Both the position numbers and the translations under genes were made by a program. The notes below the pieces were generated by a model. The model worked only from the letters and a program-made list of their open reading frames with translations. It was not told the origin of the DNA and did not search any database. From positions 1-64,000 of the forward strand of contig NZ_LZJR01000081.1 in assembly GCF_001667925.1 (NCBI RefSeq): 64,000 nucleotides of DNA. Reading direction: 5' to 3'. Source of the DNA: Mycobacterium sp. E2479 (GTDB lineage Bacteria; Actinomycetota; Actinomycetes; Mycobacteriales; Mycobacteriaceae). Positions 45,421-57,144 of this stretch are shown piece after piece (within the stretch, counting starts at the first letter, position 1; every line of letters begins with the position of its first letter).

Positions 45421-46583
45421 CCCACCGAGTCTCGCTACGAGCCGGCATCCCACCGTTTTACGTGATGGATGTCTGGCTGGCGGCCGCGGAACGCCAGCGC
45501 AGCCACGGCGACTTGGTCAACCTGTCGGCGGGCCAGCCCAGCGTGGGGGCACCCGAGCCGGTGCGGGCGGCGGCGGCCGCCGCCGTGCATTCCAACGAAC
45601 TGGGTTACTCGGTGTCACTGGGAATTCCCGAGCTGCGCGCCGCGATCGCCGCTGACTATCAAGGCCAGCACGGCCTCGACGTCGAAGCCGACGCGGTGGT
45701 GATCACGACGGGTTCCTCGGGCGGCTTCTTGCTCACCTTCCTGGCCTGCTTTGACGTCGGTGACCGGGTGGCGCTGGCCAGCCCCGGCTACCCGTGCTAC
45801 CGAAACATCTTGTCTGCGTTGGGATGCGAGGTGGTGGAGCTACCCTGCGGACCGCAGACCCGCTTCCAGCCGACCGCGCAGATGCTCGCCGAACTCGACC
45901 CCCCGGTGCAAGGTGTCGTCGTGGCAAGCCCCGCCAATCCCACGGGCACGGTCATCGAGCCGACGGAGCTGGCAGCGATCGCTTCGTGGTGTGATGCATC
46001 GGGAGCGCGGCTGATCAGCGATGAGGTCTACCACGGTCTGGTTTACGAGGGGGCACCGCAGACCAGCTGCGCGTGGCAGACATCGCGAAATGCCGTAGTG
46101 GTCAACAGCTTTTCGAAGTATTACGCGATGACGGGCTGGCGGCTGGGCTGGCTGCTGGTGCCGCCCGAGCTGCGCCGCGCCGTGGATTGCCTCACCGGGA
46201 ACTTCACCATCTGCCCGCCCGTGCTGTCACAGCTCGCCGCGGTCGCGGCCTTCACGCCGGACGCCACCGCCGAAGCCGACGGCCACCTGCATCACTACGC
46301 GAGCAATCGCTCGTTGCTGCTCGATGGGCTGCGCAGCATCGGCGTCGAGCGTCTGGCCCCGACCGACGGCGCGTTCTACGTCTACGCCGACGTCTCGGAG
46401 TTCACCGACAACTCTCTTGCATTTTGTTCGAATCTGTTGGAGGACACTGGAATTGCGATCGCGCCGGGCATCGACTTCGACACCGCGCGCGGAAACTCGT
46501 TCGTGCGACTGTCTTTTGCGGGGCCGACGAACGACATCGAAGAAGCGGTGCGACGGCTCGGCCCCTGGCTTTCGGCCCGCTAG
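45417..46583 (+). CDS. aspB: PLP-dependent class I/II aminotransferase AspB
   Basis: A 388-residue aminotransferase, same length as Rv3565. The PLP lysine is Lys234 in NSFSKYYAMTGWRLGW; SPANPTGTV and SDEVYHGLVYEG are the usual cofactor-site segments. Annotated as an aspartate aminotransferase by family. It overlaps fadE33 by 4 bases and so belongs to the KstR2-controlled operon; a role there is unclear, perhaps transamination of an oxo acid from sterol breakdown. Confidence 0.87.
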   Translation: MTHRVSLRAGIPPFYVMDVWLAAAERQRSHGDLVNLSAGQPSVGAPEPVRAAAAAAVHSNELGYSVSLGIPELRAAIAADYQGQHGLDVEADAVVITTGSSGGFLLTFLACFDVGDRVALASPGYPCYRNILSALGCEVVELPCGPQTRFQPTAQMLAELDPPVQGVVVASPANPTGTVIEPTELAAIASWCDASGARLISDEVYHGLVYEGAPQTSCAWQTSRNAVVVNSFSKYYAMTGWRLGWLLVPPELRRAVDCLTGNFTICPPVLSQLAAVAAFTPDATAEADGHLHHYASNRSLLLDGLRSIGVERLAPTDGAFYVYADVSEFTDNSLAFCSNLLEDTGIAIAPGIDFDTARGNSFVRLSFAGPTNDIEEAVRRLGPWLSAR

Positions 46584-46601
46584 GTAAATCCGGCGCGGCA
46601 C

Positions 46602-47432
46602 CTAAGTTCCGAGTACCTGCCCGATGCGCGCCTCGAGCGCAGCGCGATCGCCGACACCCGCCACGTCGATGCCGAACCGCTCACCGAGCACGTCGACAAC
46701 CGCCGCAGCGTCGTCGAGACGGATTTTCTCGCTGCCGTCGCCACGGTGGATGCTCAGGTCCCTTCCGGCCAGGTTGTAGCGGGCGTCGTCGGTGGTCAGC
46801 GCAACCATCAGGCCGGTCACGAAGATCGACGAAGGGTGCGTGGACACGTACCAGCTGCCCACCGTCAGATCGACCTGCGGCACGGTCTGGGTACCGAATA
46901 TGTACAGCGGTTGCCACTCGTCCCGGACCAGGGCCTGCAGAACCAGGCCGTCGCCGCGATCGTTCAGCCGGTACGGCTCGTGCGTGGTCGGCTGCGCGTT
47001 CCCGGTCTGCAAGCGGATGGGCGAGGTCAGGGTCTGGCCGCCGAAGCCGACGTCGACCAGGAAGGAACCCTGCGAGCCGGGGAAAGTCACCGCCAGCACC
47101 GTGTGTGTCTGGGCCCCCGGCGGCGCGTCGGGTGGCAGCATCCAGACCACCCGCCCGGCCAGCCGCCGCACCCGGAACCCGATTTCGGTCAGCGCGTACC
47201 CCATCAGACCGTTCTGCTCGTAGCAGTAGCCCCCGCGGTGACGGTAGACCAGCTTGTCGGTCAGCGCTTCCGGGCTCAGGTCGTCGACCGGCACGCCCAT
47301 CAGCGGATCGAGATTCTCGAACGGGATCGAGCCGGTGTGCGCGGTCATCAAGTCCTGCAGCACCTCGAGCGTCGGCTCGGCGGGACCGCGGTAGTTGATG
47401 CGGTCGAAGTACGCGCCCAGATCCAGCGTCAT
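46602..47432 (-). CDS. nat: Arylamine N-acetyltransferase
   Basis: A 276-residue NAT. The catalytic triad is Cys70 (RGGYCYEQNG), His110 (QTHTVLAV) and Asp127 (FLVDVGFGG), the exact numbering of the M. tuberculosis enzyme. It transfers acetyl (or propionyl) groups from acyl-CoA to arylamines and hydrazines such as isoniazid; in mycobacteria it is linked to the sterol cluster and may use propionyl-CoA. Start ATG at 47432; the longer open frame upstream is not believable. Converges on aspB. Confidence 0.95.
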   Translation of the reverse strand: MTLDLGAYFDRINYRGPAEPTLEVLQDLMTAHTGSIPFENLDPLMGVPVDDLSPEALTDKLVYRHRGGYCYEQNGLMGYALTEIGFRVRRLAGRVVWMLPPDAPPGAQTHTVLAVTFPGSQGSFLVDVGFGGQTLTSPIRLQTGNAQPTTHEPYRLNDRGDGLVLQALVRDEWQPLYIFGTQTVPQVDLTVGSWYVSTHPSSIFVTGLMVALTTDDARYNLAGRDLSIHRGDGSEKIRLDDAAAVVDVLGERFGIDVAGVGDRAALEARIGQVLGT

Positions 47433-47562
47433 GGCACCATTCTGGCCCCGCGGCTTTCCGCCGAAGCAGCGGGCGTCGGCATCGATTGTTTCATTCATGT
47501 CGAATACGGCAACCCGCCAACAGGGGCCTGAGCGCTTCCCAACACTGACAACGGAGTCCATC

Positions 47563-48060
47563 ATGAACACCAGCAACACCGTCTGGATCGTCGTCGCCGC
47601 AGTCGTGGCCGTCTTTATAATCATCGTTCTCGTCATGCTTGCCCGCAGAGCGAGCTTGCGCCGCCGCGAGCGGGAGGCCGAGCGCATTCGCGAACAGGCC
47701 AAGGTAGAGGGCGCCAAGGTCGAGCGCCGCGAGGCGCTGGCCGCGGAGACTGCCGCGAAAGCCCGTGCCGCGCAGGCCGAAGCCGAGGCCAAGGCGGCCG
47801 AAGCCGCCCGGCTGCAGGATCGGGCGGCAGCGCATCAGACCGAAGTGGCGTCCTCACGCGAACAACTGAACGACCAGTTGCAGCGGGCCGACAGCCTCGA
47901 TCCGAGGGTGAAGACCGAAAAGGACTCGGCTGCTGACAAGGCCGGCGCCGACCGCGACGCCGCGTGGAGCCAGGAACAGCCGATCGCGGACAACTCGCCA
48001 ACGGTGAACATGGCGGAAAGCGAGCGCGACGCCGGCACCCATCGCGGCGGGCCCACCTAA
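47563..48060 (+). CDS. Membrane-anchored coiled-coil protein
   Basis: A 165-residue protein: short N-terminal part MNTSNT, one transmembrane helix (residues about 7-26, VWIVVAAVVAVFIIIVLVML), then a long, highly charged Ala/Glu/Arg-rich helix (about 30-115) and a polar tail. The layout suggests a small cytoplasmic coiled coil tethered to the membrane. ATG preceded by ACGGAG. No family recognised. It lies between nat and hsaB, transcribed towards hsaB's 3' end. Confidence 0.7.
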   Translation: MNTSNTVWIVVAAVVAVFIIIVLVMLARRASLRRREREAERIREQAKVEGAKVERREALAAETAAKARAAQAEAEAKAAEAARLQDRAAAHQTEVASSREQLNDQLQRADSLDPRVKTEKDSAADKAGADRDAAWSQEQPIADNSPTVNMAESERDAGTHRGGPT

Positions 48061-48067
48061 AGAACGG

Positions 48068-48634
48068 CTAGAGCCAGGTGTCTTGGGTGGTGGTGGTCAA
48101 AAACGCCTCCAGGTCGTCGCGCCACTGCGCCGGCGTCGTCTTGTCTGGTTCGATGCCGGTGTATTCACCGCGGTAGAAGAGCAGCGGCCGCGGTTTGATC
48201 TTTGGCGCCTCCGAAAGCGACTGCACCGCACCGAAGACAACGAAGTGATCGCCGCCGTCGTGCGCGGAGGCCACGGTGCAGTCTATGTAGGCCAGCGAAT
48301 TGTCGATGATCGGCGAACCGAGTTCGGACGGGTGCCAGTCGATCCCGGCGAATTTGTCCGGCTCCTTGGAGCCGAAGCGGGCCGAGACGTGCTTCTGCTG
48401 CTCGGTCAGCATGTTGACGCAGAACCGGCCGCTGGCCTCGATGGCCTTCCACGACCGCGACACCTTGGTGGGGCAGAACAGCACCAGCGGCGGATCCAGT
48501 GACAGCGCCGCGAAGGACTGGCAGGCGAAGCCGACGGGGACCTCGTCGTGCACGGTGGTGATGATGGTGATCCCGGTGCAGAACTGGCCGAGCACGCTGC
48601 GGAACGTGCGCGGGTCGATCGGCGCGGCCTTCAT
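48068..48634 (-). CDS. hsaB: Flavin reductase HsaB
   Basis: A 188-residue flavin reductase of the HpaC-like family ('FRSVLGQFCTGITIITTVHD', 'VGFACQSFAALSLDPPLVLF', GDHFVVFGAV). It supplies reduced flavin to the monooxygenase HsaA. The ATG at 48634 gives the Rv3567c length; the stop of hsaC lies 10 bases upstream. Last gene of hsaA-D-C-B. Confidence 0.93.
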   Translation of the reverse strand: MKAAPIDPRTFRSVLGQFCTGITIITTVHDEVPVGFACQSFAALSLDPPLVLFCPTKVSRSWKAIEASGRFCVNMLTEQQKHVSARFGSKEPDKFAGIDWHPSELGSPIIDNSLAYIDCTVASAHDGGDHFVVFGAVQSLSEAPKIKPRPLLFYRGEYTGIEPDKTTPAQWRDDLEAFLTTTTQDTWL

Positions 48635-48644
48635 GAGCTCGAAT

Positions 48645-51606
<2,962 letters not shown>

Positions 51607-51656
51607 TTACGTTTGCCTCCTGCGCCAGACTTGGTCAGCGGACTTACACCAGAGAC

Positions 51657-51670
51657 TAGAACACGTTCCG
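51657..51670. promoter_or_regulatory. Degenerate KstR operator near hsaA
   Basis: TAGAACACGTTCCG keeps the AACnnGTT core but ends in G where the consensus has A. It lies 51 bases upstream of hsaA. The full site 55 bases further on is nearer kshB. Confidence 0.55.
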
Positions 51671-51724
51671 ATTTGTGTCGAGCAGGGTATTCCTGCGGCT
51701 GGTAGCGATACGAATCCGCTTTTC

Positions 51725-51738
51725 TGTAACATGTTCTA
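51725..51738. promoter_or_regulatory. KstR operator near kshB
   Basis: TGTAACATGTTCTA fits TnnAACnnGTTnnA, 27 bases before the kshB start. With the site at 51657 it makes up the regulatory region of two divergent units. Confidence 0.85.
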
Positions 51739-51764
51739 GTTGTAACGAAAGGAAGGGACGGGCC

Positions 51765-52847
51765 TTGACCGAGGCGATTCCCGACGAGCCACTCGGTGAC
51801 CACGTCCTTGAGCTGCAGGTCGCCGAGGTCGTCGCCGAGACCGACGATGCGCGGTCGCTGGTGTTCGCGGTGCCGGACGATGCGGGCGACCCCGACATCC
51901 CGCCCGAGCGGCTGCGATACGCGCCGGGTCAGTTCTTGACGCTGCGCGTTCCCAGCGAGCGCACCGGGTCGGTGGCCCGTTGCTATTCGTTGTGCAGTTC
52001 GCCGTTCACCGACGACGCGCTGACCGTCACGGTCAAACGCACCACGGACGGCTACGCGTCCAACTGGCTTTGCGACCACGCGCACAAGGGCATGCGGATC
52101 CACGTGCTGGCGCCGTCGGGCAACTTCGTGCCCAAAACGCTCGACGATGACTTCCTACTGATGGCCGCGGGCAGCGGAATCACCCCGATCATGTCGATCT
52201 GTAAGTCGGCGCTGGCCGAGGGCAGCGGACAGGTGACGCTGGTCTACGCAAACCGCGACGACCGTTCGGTGATCTTCTCCGACGCCCTGCGCGAGCTGTC
52301 GGCCAAATATCCCGATCGGCTCACGGTGTTGCACTGGCTGGAAACTCTGCAGGGCCTGCCCAGTGTTGCCGCGCTGGCCAGGCTGGCCGCGCCCTACACG
52401 GACCGGCCGGTGTTCATCTGCGGCCCGGGCGCCTTCATGGATTCGGCGAGACAGGCCCTGGAAACGCTGAAAGTGCCTGCGGCGCAGATACATATCGAAG
52501 TCTTCAAGTCGCTGGACTCGGATCCGTTCGCGGCGGTGAAAATCGAGGACACGGCCGAAGGCGACCAGCCGCCGGCGACCGCTGTGGTCGAGCTGGACGG
52601 CGAGACCCACACCGTCTCGTGGCCGCGCAACGCCAAGCTGCTCGACGTGCTGCTGGCCAAGGGGCTCGACGCGCCCTTCTCCTGCCGCGAGGGCCATTGC
52701 GGCGCGTGTGCGTGCACGTTGCGTAGCGGCAACGTGAGCATGGAGGTCAACGACGTGCTCGAGCAGCAGGATCTGGACGAGGGCCTGATCCTGGCCTGTC
52801 AGTCTCACCCTGAATCTGATTCGGTGGAAGTCACCTACGACGAGTAG
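51765..52847 (+). CDS. kshB: 3-ketosteroid 9-alpha-hydroxylase, reductase subunit KshB
   Basis: A 360-residue reductase. An FAD-binding barrel (RCYSLCSSPF near residue 70), an NAD domain (MAAGSGITPIMSICKSAL) and a C-terminal plant-type ferredoxin domain with the 2Fe-2S motif CREGHCGACACTL starting near residue 307 and a final Cys in ILACQSH. It feeds electrons to KshA (8651). TTG start is chosen from the AAAGGAAGG ribosome site and agreement with family length. Confidence 0.94.
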   Translation: MTEAIPDEPLGDHVLELQVAEVVAETDDARSLVFAVPDDAGDPDIPPERLRYAPGQFLTLRVPSERTGSVARCYSLCSSPFTDDALTVTVKRTTDGYASNWLCDHAHKGMRIHVLAPSGNFVPKTLDDDFLLMAAGSGITPIMSICKSALAEGSGQVTLVYANRDDRSVIFSDALRELSAKYPDRLTVLHWLETLQGLPSVAALARLAAPYTDRPVFICGPGAFMDSARQALETLKVPAAQIHIEVFKSLDSDPFAAVKIEDTAEGDQPPATAVVELDGETHTVSWPRNAKLLDVLLAKGLDAPFSCREGHCGACACTLRSGNVSMEVNDVLEQQDLDEGLILACQSHPESDSVEVTYDE

Positions 52848-52889
52848 TCGCCGGGTTAAGTTTCACCCTGGGGAGAAAGGGAAGCATCG

Positions 52890-53423
52890 ATGATGCGGCT
52901 GGTTTCGGGACTCGCGGTCGTCGCGGTGATGCCGGTGTTTCTGCCCGCCGGGGTGTGCGCGGCGGCGAGCAACACCGCCACCACGCTGTTCCCGCTGGAT
53001 GGGCCCAATCAGCTGGAGACGCGCGCCATTCTCAACTGCTTCAAAGCCGATGGCCACTGCGATTTCACCGCCGGGGCGGACATGTTGACACCCAACGGGG
53101 TGACCGGCTTCCCGCCCGGCCTGTGGGCCCGGCAGACCACCGAGATCCGGTCCTCGAACCGGCTGGCCTATCTGGACGCGCACGCCGACGGCCAGTACGA
53201 GCGGGTGCACAAGTCGATGGGTTCCGACGAGATCACCACCATCTACATGGGTGAGGGACCGCCGGAGAAGTATCAGACGAACGGGCGCATCGACTCCACC
53301 GACTGGCAGACGGGCCAGCCCAAGACCGACAACAACGTCATCGCCTGCACCCACGTCCAGGTGGTCTATCCCGGGGTCAACATCACGTCCCCGAGCACCT
53401 GCGCGCAGACCACGTTCTCCTGA
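52890..53423 (+). CDS. Secreted conserved hypothetical protein (Rv3572-like)
   Basis: A 177-residue protein with a signal peptide (residues 1-26, ending VCAAAS) and four cysteines in the mature part, compatible with two disulfides. Length and position agree with Rv3572. No known fold. GGGGAGAAAGGGAAG precedes the start; the second ATG three bases on is equally possible. It follows kshB by 42 bases and may share its transcript. Confidence 0.78.
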   Translation: MMRLVSGLAVVAVMPVFLPAGVCAAASNTATTLFPLDGPNQLETRAILNCFKADGHCDFTAGADMLTPNGVTGFPPGLWARQTTEIRSSNRLAYLDAHADGQYERVHKSMGSDEITTIYMGEGPPEKYQTNGRIDSTDWQTGQPKTDNNVIACTHVQVVYPGVNITSPSTCAQTTFS

Positions 53424-53453
53424 AACGCCCGGTCACGGTTGCTGCGTATCGGG

Positions 53454-56204
53454 TCAGGACTTTTCTTTCCAGGCTTGTAGCGCCCGGTGGAGCTCGGCGC
53501 GGGATCGGATGCTCAGTTTGCGGTAGACGTGGCTGAGGGTGACTTCCACGGTCTTCGGGCTCACGAACATCGCGGCCGCGATGTCACGATTGGTCAAGCC
53601 CGACACGGCCAGGTCGGCGACGCGTTCTTCGGTGGCGGTCAATCCGGGTTCGCGGCCTCGGATTGAGAGACGCGCCAATTCGGTTTCGGCGCGCTCGGCC
53701 CACGCCGTAGTGCCGAGTTGGAAAAAAGTGTCCCGCGCCTCGCGCAGCGCTGCACCAGCCGCGTCGCGCCGGCGGTGGCGGCGCTGCAGCTGGCCGGCCA
53801 ACAGCAGAGTGCGGGCGCGTTCGAACGGCATTGCCAGGCGTTGGTGCTCGGCTAACGCCAGTTCCACGCTTGTCATCGCGCCGGTGACATCACCGCGCGC
53901 CGCCGCGAGCAGGGCGCGACAGCGCATGCCGACCGCCAGGGTCCATGCGCGGTTGAGCCGGCGGCCATTGCGCTCCAGGGATGCCACCAGCGGCTCGGCG
54001 TCATCCAATCGACCAAGACCGACCATGGCCTCGACGGCCTCGGGAACGAAGGACGACGAGATGATCTCACTTGCCTCTGGGAAGAGGGCCACCATCGGCA
54101 ACAGCGGTTCGAGCGCGTCAATGGCCGCTTGGTAGTCACCGGCTGACACCTCGACGAATCCGGCTATCGTCGCCGGCCACTCGGCCAAACGTCTTGAGCC
54201 GCAACGTTGGGCAGCTGCTATCGCCTGGCTGAGATCGCCTCGAGCGGCACCGAGGCGGCCACCGTGCGCGGCGACCGCGGCCCGAAGGGTCAGCCCGATG
54301 AAGATCGGGAAGTCGCCGCCTAGCTGAGTTGCCCGTTCCATCGTGGCGTCGGCGATGACGGCCGCACTGGCGAGGTTGCCGAGCCAGATGTCGATGAGCG
54401 TGAGGTGAAAACCGATGAAGATCAGCTCAGCTTCCTCGCCGAGGGCGAGACATTGCCGTTCCATTTCCGCCAGTTCGTCACGGGCCGTTTGCAACTCGCC
54501 CGTCCAAGCGCGCAGCAGGCTCATCTGCGCGCGAGGCCGCAACGGCAACGGGACCGACGAGCCCGGCCCTTCCATTCCGACCGCGCGTTTCATGGCGAGC
54601 TCGTCAAACCCCTTGCCGCCCATGAAGTCGATCATCACGCGCATGCCCAGCGCCGGCCCGAGCAGTGCGGCGGCGCCAAGGCGCTCGGCGTCGGTCACGG
54701 CCTGCTCGACACGTGCATAGGCGTGCTCATGTCGGCCCGCGTTGAGCAGAGCGAACGCCAGGCTGATCAGGATGCGGACGCGTAGGCCGGCGTCTGCGCC
54801 GCTTTCATCCACCGCCTGCTCTAGCACACCCGCCGCTTCCAGGAAGCTGTCGTCAGACAGGACGATCAGCCCCAGCTGATGCAACGCTTCGGCACGGGTC
54901 GGGCAGGGTGGCAATGTCGCAACGACCGTGTCGAGTATTCGCCGGGCTCGGGCGGTGTCGCCTGCGACAAAATAGCAAGTGGCACACCGTATTTCGCGCC
55001 GCGGATCGGTGTCACCGGCCAGGCCGACGGCCAGTTCGATCAGCTCGGCAGCGGCGGCCGGTGCGCCCCTGCCACGGGCAATCTCGGCGGCCCTGTCCAG
55101 CGCTGCCAGGGTCTCCGGCTTTCCGGATGTGTCGGCGAGTGCGAGGTGGCGCGCATGCAACTCGGGCTGGTCGGTGATTTCGGCGAGCCGTCGGTGCATT
55201 TCGCGGCGGCGACCGGGCGCCGCGGCGCTGTAGACGCCGTGCGCCAGAAGGGGATGGGTGAACCGGAGCCGGCTCCCGTCGATGGCCACCACCGCTTGGT
55301 TTTCGGCCTCCCTGAGCGATTGCATCACTTGGTCCGGCGGCGAATCGATGGCCTGTGCCACCATCACCACCGTCGGATTGGGCAGGCTGGCGATGGCAAG
55401 CAGAACGTCTTCGGCGCCAACGCGACTGATCCTCGCGCGGACCAACTCGCTGAGGCTGCCCGGCAGGCGCATTTCGAAAGTGCGTCCCTGCGTGCCCAGT
55501 TCTCGGGCCAACTCCAGCGCGAAAAACGGGTTACCCCCGGCTATCTCGTGAATGCGTAATAGCGTAGGGCGCGCCACCGATTGCCCCAGGCGCATCAGCA
55601 GAACCTGATGCAACTCGCCTACGGTCAAAGGCTGCATTCGGATGCGACGCATGTCGTCGGGGCTGGGCAGCTGCAATCGTGGGGCGGCCTCTTCGGTACG
55701 CGTAGTGCACAGCAGGGCCGCACCGGCCCGAAGGCGGCGCGCGGCAAACGCCACCACACTGGCACTCGACGCATCCGACCACTGCAGGTCATCGATGGCA
55801 ATCACGACGGGCCGCTCAGCGGCCAGTCGACCGATGATTGCCACGAAAGCCGCCGCCACGGCCCTGGGATCGATATCGGAAGCCGCGACGAGGTCTCTCA
55901 GCAGCGCACCGTCCAAGGCCTGCTGCTGCGGAGCCGGCAGATCCGCCCAGATCGTGTCGTCGACATCATCGAGCAGATCGGCCAGCACCGTATAGGCCAG
56001 TACCGACTCGGCCGCGGCAGCGCGGCAACTCAGCACGCGATATCCGCATTCACCGGCCCGGCGGACCGCGTCCGCCCAGACCGCCGTCTTGCCGATCCCC
56101 GCCTCGCCCTCGATGACCAGAGCGCACGATCTACGCGGCAAAGAGGCAAGAAAATCAGTGACGGCGCGCTCTTCGGCCTGTCGACCGACCAATCGCTCCG
56201 TCAC
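53454..56204 (-). CDS. Large ATP-binding LuxR-family (LAL) regulator
   Basis: A 916-residue regulator. The N-terminal ATPase has a P-loop GEAGIGKT at 33-40 and a Walker B 'VVIAIDDLQWSD' near 135. The long middle is helical repeat (TPR-like). The C-terminal LuxR helix-turn-helix (LTNRDIAAAMFVSPKTVEVT) lies near residues 867-886. LAL proteins activate transcription in response to unknown ligands. GTG start with GAGGG upstream. It is not at this place in M. tuberculosis as I recall. It ends the minus-strand island and might control the four genes upstream of it. Confidence 0.88.
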   Translation of the reverse strand: MTERLVGRQAEERAVTDFLASLPRRSCALVIEGEAGIGKTAVWADAVRRAGECGYRVLSCRAAAAESVLAYTVLADLLDDVDDTIWADLPAPQQQALDGALLRDLVAASDIDPRAVAAAFVAIIGRLAAERPVVIAIDDLQWSDASSASVVAFAARRLRAGAALLCTTRTEEAAPRLQLPSPDDMRRIRMQPLTVGELHQVLLMRLGQSVARPTLLRIHEIAGGNPFFALELARELGTQGRTFEMRLPGSLSELVRARISRVGAEDVLLAIASLPNPTVVMVAQAIDSPPDQVMQSLREAENQAVVAIDGSRLRFTHPLLAHGVYSAAAPGRRREMHRRLAEITDQPELHARHLALADTSGKPETLAALDRAAEIARGRGAPAAAAELIELAVGLAGDTDPRREIRCATCYFVAGDTARARRILDTVVATLPPCPTRAEALHQLGLIVLSDDSFLEAAGVLEQAVDESGADAGLRVRILISLAFALLNAGRHEHAYARVEQAVTDAERLGAAALLGPALGMRVMIDFMGGKGFDELAMKRAVGMEGPGSSVPLPLRPRAQMSLLRAWTGELQTARDELAEMERQCLALGEEAELIFIGFHLTLIDIWLGNLASAAVIADATMERATQLGGDFPIFIGLTLRAAVAAHGGRLGAARGDLSQAIAAAQRCGSRRLAEWPATIAGFVEVSAGDYQAAIDALEPLLPMVALFPEASEIISSSFVPEAVEAMVGLGRLDDAEPLVASLERNGRRLNRAWTLAVGMRCRALLAAARGDVTGAMTSVELALAEHQRLAMPFERARTLLLAGQLQRRHRRRDAAGAALREARDTFFQLGTTAWAERAETELARLSIRGREPGLTATEERVADLAVSGLTNRDIAAAMFVSPKTVEVTLSHVYRKLSIRSRAELHRALQAWKEKS

Positions 56205-56491
56205 ATCAAACCCTCACGCGATCAGGGGGCTGGGCCGCCACCCCGGCAATGACGTCGCGTTGACGGCCTGTCTTTCACGGCACGACACCCATACCGTTGG
56301 CTCCTTTGTTTGCCAGCCCCAGAGCCCGTCCCGATCGGTGGCTACTGCAGGGATTCTCGCAGAACTTTCCTGAGCCGGGCTGATTTCGCTGACATCGGCG
56401 GTCGGCAACTATGTACGCGCAGCCATGCCACTTTGCTCTACGGCACCGGTTGTCGGACGCGAAAAGTGGTCGCCACCAGCGAGCCGGCCCG

Positions 56492-56824
56492 TCAGCAATC
56501 CAAGGGCCGCATCCAACCGACGCCGGCGCTGATCCGTTCCGCGGGTGCGCCGACGTCGGCGCAGATCTGCGCAACTATCTCGGTTGACTCGGCAGCAAAG
56601 ACACCGAACATGTAATCGTCGTCCGGCACCGTCATCGCCGTCAAAAGCTGCACCGGAGTGCCGCGAGTCGACATGAATTCAGCACGGCAATTCAATCGGT
56701 CGACGATATCGTCTATCGAGTGGGCGGATGTTCGTGGTCCGTACCACTCGACGAGGAACCGTTGTGGTTGAGGCCCCGTGATCGCCATTGTGTTCACGAT
56801 ATTCATGTCGGCAATGGTCGGCAT
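56492..56824 (-). CDS. DUF4242-like small protein
   Basis: A 110-residue protein. 'RFLVEWYGP...' and 'DYMFGVFAAESTEIVAQICA..GAPAERI' match the pattern of DUF4242 (ferredoxin-like fold; some members bind nickel). I chose ATG 56824 because AGGGAAAA lies just upstream, and a TATATA/TATACG box 25-30 bases upstream could be the -10; the frame stays open to GTG 56923. Function unknown. The 287 bases between this gene and the LAL regulator show no gene. Confidence 0.6.
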   Translation of the reverse strand: MPTIADMNIVNTMAITGPQPQRFLVEWYGPRTSAHSIDDIVDRLNCRAEFMSTRGTPVQLLTAMTVPDDDYMFGVFAAESTEIVAQICADVGAPAERISAGVGWMRPLDC

Positions 56825-57144
56825 CAGGGTTTTCCCTACCGTATATAGCTCTGCGGGATCTCCGAGTCGGTTGTCAGAGCGCAGGGGTATGCCTGATCGG
56901 TTGAGGTCTTTGAAATCTTCCACCGCGCAACGCGATTCGGCAAGATCCTGTGCGCGACGTGACCCCCGCGGGTGTCCCGAATGCGAAGTTGATTTCGCCC
57001 ATCGGCACCCGTTCCATCAATTTCTGGAAGCTCGCACGCGGTCGGGGCAAACTGCGATTATCTTTGCGGATTATTGATTCTGAACAATTAAAGCTGGGCG
57101 CGGGGACACCCGAATTGGTGCCCCCGGCTCGGCCGTCTGCGCCG

